A DNA stretch of 9,800 bases from Betaproteobacteria bacterium (GTDB lineage: Bacteria > Pseudomonadota > Gammaproteobacteria > Burkholderiales > SG8-41), in contig JAIOOZ010000347.1 in assembly GCA_021414185.1 (NCBI GenBank), positions 1 to 9,800 on the forward strand, in the 5' to 3' direction. A model generated the notes under the pieces. That model did no database searches and was not told the DNA's origin. It saw only the letters and a program-made list of their open reading frames with translations. A program made the translations under genes and the position numbers. Positions 6,214-9,800 of the stretch are shown here, one piece after another (the stretch's first letter is position 1; every line of letters begins with the position of its first letter).

Positions 6214-7116
6214 ATGAGTTTCCCCGCCGAGCCAAACAACCCGCCGCTGTGCGCCGCGTTTGACCCCAATCCCCGTGCACCGGGTTTCAAGCTGCCGCCC
6301 GGCGCCACTGACTGCCACGCGCACATTTGCGGGCCGGCGGCGCGCTATCCCTATTTTCCCGAGCGCATCTATACGCCGGCCGACGCGCTGCTGACCGATT
6401 ACCAGCACATGCTGGCAACGTTGGGCGTCGAACGCGCAGTGCTCGTGCAGCCCAGCGTCTACGGCACCGACAACACCGCCATGCTCGACGCGATGAAGAC
6501 TGCCCCGGCGAAACTGCGCGGCGTCGCAGTAGTCGCCGAAGATGTCAGCGACGCAGAACTCAAACGCATGCACGAGGCCGGCGTGCGCGGCGTGCGTGTC
6601 AACATCGTGGACGTCAAAGACCGCAAGGCGGGCACGCTGCCGCTCGCCGCGCTGAAAAAGCTCGCCCTCAAGGTCAAACCGTTCGGCTGGCATATGGAAT
6701 TCCTCATGCACGTCGACGAGTTTCCCGACCTTGACCGCATGCTCGAGGATTTTCCGGTCGAGACTGTTTACGGGCATTTCGGCTACATGAAAACCGATCA
6801 CGGAACCGGCAACCCGGGGTTCCAGGCGTTGCTGCGCATGATGCAGGCCGGCCGCGCCTGGGTGAAACTCACCGGCCCCTATCGCATTTCGGCGCAACCG
6901 CTGCCGCATGCCGACACCAATGCCTATGCGCACTCACTGCTGCGGGCAGCGCCCGCGCAAGTGGTATGGGGCAGCGACTGGCCGCACGTGATGGTTAAGG
7001 GCGTCATGCCAAACGATGGCGATCTCGCCGCCATGCTCGCCACCTCGATTGCCGACGCCGCGCTTCGCAAGCAGGTGCTGGTCGACAACCCGGCACGGCT
7101 GTACGGCTTCAACTAA
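6214..7116 (+). CDS. Amidohydrolase family 2 protein, LigI-like (2-pyrone-4,6-dicarboxylate hydrolase family)
   Basis: This 300-residue TIM-barrel metal-dependent hydrolase resembles LigI, which opens the lactone 2-pyrone-4,6-dicarboxylate in the protocatechuate 4,5-cleavage route. Matching segments: PPGATDCHAHICGP (H35 and H37, metal or catalytic His pair), PSVYGTDNTAMLDAM, GVRGVRVN, VYGHFG with H188, VWGSDWPH with the catalytic Asp D255, and the C-terminal LVDNPARLYGFN. Length and motif order agree with the family. Some substrate-binding positions differ from LigI as I recall it (for example the loop WHMEFLMHVDE), and many paralogues act on other lactones or dicarboxylates, so the exact substrate is open. 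It starts the rightward operon; the FAD-oxidase gene begins 65 bases later. The divergent Bug genes would fit uptake of a carboxylate feeding this enzyme. No signal peptide; cytoplasmic. Confidence 0.88.
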   Translation: MSFPAEPNNPPLCAAFDPNPRAPGFKLPPGATDCHAHICGPAARYPYFPERIYTPADALLTDYQHMLATLGVERAVLVQPSVYGTDNTAMLDAMKTAPAKLRGVAVVAEDVSDAELKRMHEAGVRGVRVNIVDVKDRKAGTLPLAALKKLALKVKPFGWHMEFLMHVDEFPDLDRMLEDFPVETVYGHFGYMKTDHGTGNPGFQALLRMMQAGRAWVKLTGPYRISAQPLPHADTNAYAHSLLRAAPAQVVWGSDWPHVMVKGVMPNDGDLAAMLATSIADAALRKQVLVDNPARLYGFN

Positions 7117-7133
7117 GACCTGCGGAGCACGGA

Positions 7134-7154
7134 AAAGTCGGATAATCCGGCTTT
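7134..7154. other. Short imperfect hairpin between hydrolase and FAD-oxidase genes
   Basis: AAAGTCGG at 7134-7141 and CCGGCTTT at 7147-7154 form an 8-base stem with one G-T pair and an AT-only 5-base loop, inside the 65-base gap. The T run is only three long, so strong termination is unlikely. It may be an intercistronic processing or attenuation element, or chance. Confidence 0.3.
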
Positions 7155-7181
7155 CAGGACACAGGCAACGACCCCGGCAAT

Positions 7182-8732
7182 ATGGATACGGCACCCAGCG
7201 GCACCTTCGGTCTTTGCCCGGTCGGCCCCGACGCGCTGCAAGGCATCAAGCGGCAGCAAACCAACCCGGCACGCTGGCACGGCGCCAACTGGAACGAGTT
7301 CGCCACCGAACTGGGCGGCCTCGGCGTTGAGGTGCTCGAATCCATGGCGGCGCGCGGTGCCTTTGCAACCGATGCCGGCGGCACCGCATACGGCCTGCCG
7401 CACGGCGTCGTAATTGCCAGCAGTGCGGTACATATTTCAGCGCTGTTGCGCACCGCGCAGGCTTATCACGTGCCGGTGACGGTGCGCGGCGGCGGCCTCA
7501 CCACCGAAGGCGAGTCGGTCGCGTTCGGCGGCGTATTGCTCGACATGACCGGCATGAGCCGTGTCGTCAAAATCGACGCCGCGGCGCTGACGGTGCGCAC
7601 GCAGGCGGGGATTTTCTGGCACAGCCTCGCCGAGGAACTGCGCCGCGAAAACCTCGACTATCTGTCGGCGCCGCTCAATCTGACTTCAACGGTCGGCGGC
7701 TCGCTCAACGTCGGCGGCATCGACGTCAATTCGCCGCGCCTGGGCTGCAGCGCCGACCAGGCAATTGCACTGCAAGTCGTGACGCCGACCGGGGAAATCG
7801 TCGAATGTTCCGATACTGCGAATGCTGAACTCTTCCAGCGCGCGATCCTCGGCTACGGCCAGTTCGGCGTGATCACCGAGGCGACGCTGAAGGTCCGCCC
7901 GTATACGCCGATCCGCATGCATTACTTCTATTACTCGCGGCTCCGCACCGCGGTCGAAGACCTGCAGATGCTGGACCGCAACGACGCCAGCGACTATTCG
8001 GGCATCCTGACCATCATGGATTCCGCGGTGAACCTGCTGGTGGCCTTCGATTCGGTCGAGCGCGAATCAGCATTCCAGGCGCAATGGCAATCACGCCTGC
8101 GCGGACACGGCGAACTGGGTTTCGCATTGCGCGCCGTCGTGCGTTATGCGCTGCGCCCATGGAAGCTGCCCGAAGCCTGGTACCTGTGGCAGCGCAAGCG
8201 TGAACTGTTTCCCGAATTCCGGCGCCCGGAATACGTGCGCGACGGCGTGATGCACGACCGCACGGTGGTGTTCTCGCGCGCGGTGTGGAAATTCTGGGGC
8301 AACCGCCAGATGGTGATACCGGACATCGCCACTTCCGTGGAAAAATTCGTCGAAGCCGTCGAGCGCGGCAACGCGGTATGCCGCAAATACTTTCCGCACT
8401 ACACGCTGTACTGCGTCGGCATCCGGCTGCGCGCGGACCATCGCCCGCATTACGAAATGTCGTGCATCCCGCCGGACGCCGAAGGCTGGGCCTACGGCTG
8501 CGAGTTCGAGCCGATGATAGGTACGGCAGTCTACAGCCGCGACCACCTGCAATCATTCAAGAACGCGATCTACGATATCGGCGTCGACATGGGTGCCAGC
8601 TACTACCGCTTCGGCGGCATGATGAAAGGCTATATCCGGCGCGTGTTCGGCGACGCGCTGGTTGACCGCCAGCTCGCGTTGAAACGCGCAGCAGACCCCG
8701 CGATGATACTCAACCGCGACGTGATTTTCTGA
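7182..8732 (+). CDS. FAD-linked oxidase/dehydrogenase of the VAO (PCMH-type) family
   Basis: The product has 516 residues with an FAD-binding type 4 domain at roughly residues 70-240: VPVTVRGGGLTTEGES (102-112) is the FAD pyrophosphate loop, then VGGSLNVGGIDVNSPRLG (171-188), and GYGQFGVITEATLKVRP (224-240) closes the domain. The C-terminal half carries the substrate domain and ends in LKRAADPAMILNRDVIF, the usual end of VAO-type oxidases. In cytokinin dehydrogenase-like members the FAD loop is RG-GHS; here the His that can hold covalent FAD is Leu, so FAD is probably not covalently bound through that site. No signal peptide or membrane segment. The stop overlaps the start of the Fe-S gene by one base (TGATG), so the two are likely translationally coupled and form a complex, as with GlcD and GlcF. 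Substrate unknown; a hydroxy acid or cyclic alcohol is plausible. The start at 7182 lacks a strong ribosome binding site. Confidence 0.88.
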   Translation: MDTAPSGTFGLCPVGPDALQGIKRQQTNPARWHGANWNEFATELGGLGVEVLESMAARGAFATDAGGTAYGLPHGVVIASSAVHISALLRTAQAYHVPVTVRGGGLTTEGESVAFGGVLLDMTGMSRVVKIDAAALTVRTQAGIFWHSLAEELRRENLDYLSAPLNLTSTVGGSLNVGGIDVNSPRLGCSADQAIALQVVTPTGEIVECSDTANAELFQRAILGYGQFGVITEATLKVRPYTPIRMHYFYYSRLRTAVEDLQMLDRNDASDYSGILTIMDSAVNLLVAFDSVERESAFQAQWQSRLRGHGELGFALRAVVRYALRPWKLPEAWYLWQRKRELFPEFRRPEYVRDGVMHDRTVVFSRAVWKFWGNRQMVIPDIATSVEKFVEAVERGNAVCRKYFPHYTLYCVGIRLRADHRPHYEMSCIPPDAEGWAYGCEFEPMIGTAVYSRDHLQSFKNAIYDIGVDMGASYYRFGGMMKGYIRRVFGDALVDRQLALKRAADPAMILNRDVIF

Positions 8733-9748
8733 TGCCGGGCCTGACGACCGGCGCGGCCGCGCCCAAACAAACATACGCCGCATGCAGCGGCTGCAGCCTC
8801 TGCCTGCTCGTTTGCCCTGTTTGGCGGCACACGCGCGACCTGCGCTACACGCCGCACGGGCGCGCCAAAGCCCTGCAACACGGCGCCACCATCGCCGATA
8901 TCGCGCCGTCGGTCGCGGCATGTACGCTGTGCGGCGCATGCGAACCGGTGTGTCCCGAGAACATCGGCCTCGTCGACATGGCACTCGAACTGCGCCGCGC
9001 GCTGCCGTCTTCGACCATCACGGAAAATCTGCACACGCGTATGCAGACCGAAAAGCCGCGCGAGCTGGTAATAAAGTCCGCGGCCGCCACGGCGCTGCTG
9101 CCGGGCATGGCCTTGTCGTGGAACCAGGTGTTACTCGCCCGCGTGCGCGCGGCTTTGGGCAATATGGGCGGCATCGCAATCGCGAACGACCACGGCGCCG
9201 ACATCGCACTGGCGCTGGAAACGGGCGCTATCGTGCCGCCGCAGCGTATCGAACACTTTCTGGCGCCCTTGCGCCAGCACAAGACCCTGGTCGTTGCCGA
9301 CGGTCTCCTGCTGCGCCATCTGCGCGCGTGGCTGCCCGATGTCGAGATCGTCAGCCTTGGTGCGGCGCTGAGTTCGCGTGCGCCCGTGCGCGCGCGGCTG
9401 CGTGCCGGCGACCTGTATGTCGTCGAGCCGCGCGCCTATCATGCCGACTATGAGAATCTCGTTACGCACTACGACAACCTGCGCGCGGAAACCGGCTGCG
9501 CGATGAACCTCGACCTGCAACGCATCGCCATTTCCACCACGGTCTCCAGCATGCCGCGGCGCTTCGGGTGGGAGACGGCCGCCGACCGTGAACAATTGCG
9601 CTGGCTGCTTAAAGGACGCAACGTCTGCCGCATCGTTATCGAAAACGAAGAGGACCGTCCTGCGTTCGAACGGGTCTGCATGATACCGATAGTGCACGTG
9701 GCCGAGTTGATGGCCGATGAAATGCCGCCCGCAGGAACGCCGTCCTGA
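8732..9748 (+). CDS. Iron-sulfur protein with two [4Fe-4S] motifs, partner of the FAD oxidase
   Basis: The 338-residue product has two consecutive CxxCxxCxxxCP motifs: Cys 18, 21, 24, 28 (CSGCSLCLLVCP) and Cys 64, 67, 70, 74 (CTLCGACEPVCP). These fit two [4Fe-4S] clusters as in GlcF, LutA/LutB and related electron-transfer subunits. The rest (about 95-338) lines up in layout with the cysteine-rich CCG domains of that group, for example VVEPRAYHADYENL at the place of the usual HDPCHL segment, but the CCG cysteines are missing; only scattered Cys remain (TGCAMN, NVCRIV, RVCMIP). The protein should be cytoplasmic or membrane-associated and pass electrons from the FAD oxidase to an acceptor, perhaps quinone or the flavoprotein encoded next. 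It overlaps both neighbours by one base (TGATG at each end), which supports coupled translation and complex formation. The acceptor is unknown. Confidence 0.85.
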   Translation: MPGLTTGAAAPKQTYAACSGCSLCLLVCPVWRHTRDLRYTPHGRAKALQHGATIADIAPSVAACTLCGACEPVCPENIGLVDMALELRRALPSSTITENLHTRMQTEKPRELVIKSAAATALLPGMALSWNQVLLARVRAALGNMGGIAIANDHGADIALALETGAIVPPQRIEHFLAPLRQHKTLVVADGLLLRHLRAWLPDVEIVSLGAALSSRAPVRARLRAGDLYVVEPRAYHADYENLVTHYDNLRAETGCAMNLDLQRIAISTTVSSMPRRFGWETAADREQLRWLLKGRNVCRIVIENEEDRPAFERVCMIPIVHVAELMADEMPPAGTPS

Positions 9749-9800
9749 TGCGCTCGGTTGACGTCATCATCGTCGGCGCCAGTCTCGCTGCGGCGGCGGC
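9748..9800 (+). CDS. Probable FAD-dependent oxidoreductase, 3' truncated by window edge
   Basis: Only the first 17 codons are present, reading MRSVDVIIVGASLAAAA. This is a beta-strand followed by a dinucleotide-binding turn (VGASLAAA), as found at the N-terminus of FAD-dependent oxidoreductases such as monooxygenases, halogenases, geranylgeranyl reductase or FixC-like proteins. The second and third glycines of GxGxxG are Ser and Ala, which occurs in some of these families. The start overlaps the stop of the Fe-S gene by one base (TGATG), so it belongs to the same operon and may accept or donate electrons in the same pathway. The family cannot be settled from this fragment. Confidence 0.6.
   Translation, partial: MRSVDVIIVGASLAAAA

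Noticed and set aside
6166..6933. 255-codon open frame on the minus strand
   Set aside because: It is antisense to the LigI-like hydrolase, which has clear catalytic motifs; the reverse reading has none.
7141..7146. GATAAT as a -10 box of an internal promoter for the FAD oxidase
   Set aside because: No -35-like hexamer is found 16 to 18 bases upstream, and the bases are part of a small hairpin.

Overview
The window is GC-rich, densely coding DNA from a bacterium. Two genes encode Bug/TctC-type solute-binding proteins, a family greatly expanded in Betaproteobacteria, especially Burkholderiales and relatives. With the amidohydrolases, cupins and FAD/Fe-S oxidoreductase, this suggests a betaproteobacterium with broad organic-acid or aromatic catabolism. 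The taxon is inferred from gene content only; no rRNA or marker gene is present. I see no tRNA, rRNA, CRISPR array, insertion sequence or phage gene.

Layout. (1) Bases 2-1323, plus strand: the C-terminal part of an imidazolonepropionase-like amidohydrolase cut by the window edge, followed 17 bases later by a small single-domain cupin. A hairpin with a run of eight T follows. (2) Bases 1383-2003, plus: a small exported protein of no recognised family. (3) Bases 2128-3093, plus: a nitronate monooxygenase-type flavoprotein with a strong ribosome binding site. (4) Bases 6051 down to 3124, minus: a compact three-gene operon, Bug protein, double-cupin protein, second and more divergent Bug protein. 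It converges on gene 3 across 30 bases. (5) A 162-base divergent intergenic region holding a perfect 10-base inverted repeat. (6) Bases 6214 to the right edge, plus: a LigI-like (2-pyrone-4,6-dicarboxylate hydrolase family) amidohydrolase, then a tightly coupled set made of an FAD-linked oxidase, a protein with two [4Fe-4S] motifs, and the first 17 codons of a probable FAD-dependent oxidoreductase. The last three genes overlap by one base each (TGATG).

How the parts may work together (inference): the Bug proteins would capture a carboxylated or aromatic-derived compound in the periplasm. No TctA or TctB membrane subunits are encoded here, so transport would rely on subunits elsewhere. The LigI-like and imidazolonepropionase-like hydrolases would open lactone or amide rings, the cupins could be isomerases, dioxygenases or ligand sensors, and the FAD/Fe-S/FAD set would oxidise a hydroxy-acid-like or cyclic intermediate and pass electrons onward. 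The substrate is not evident. The most interesting points are the coupled redox set, with a Fe-S subunit whose C-terminal half lacks CCG-type cysteines and an oxidase lacking the usual His of its FAD loop; the related cupins in two separate operons; and the palindrome between the divergent catabolic units.
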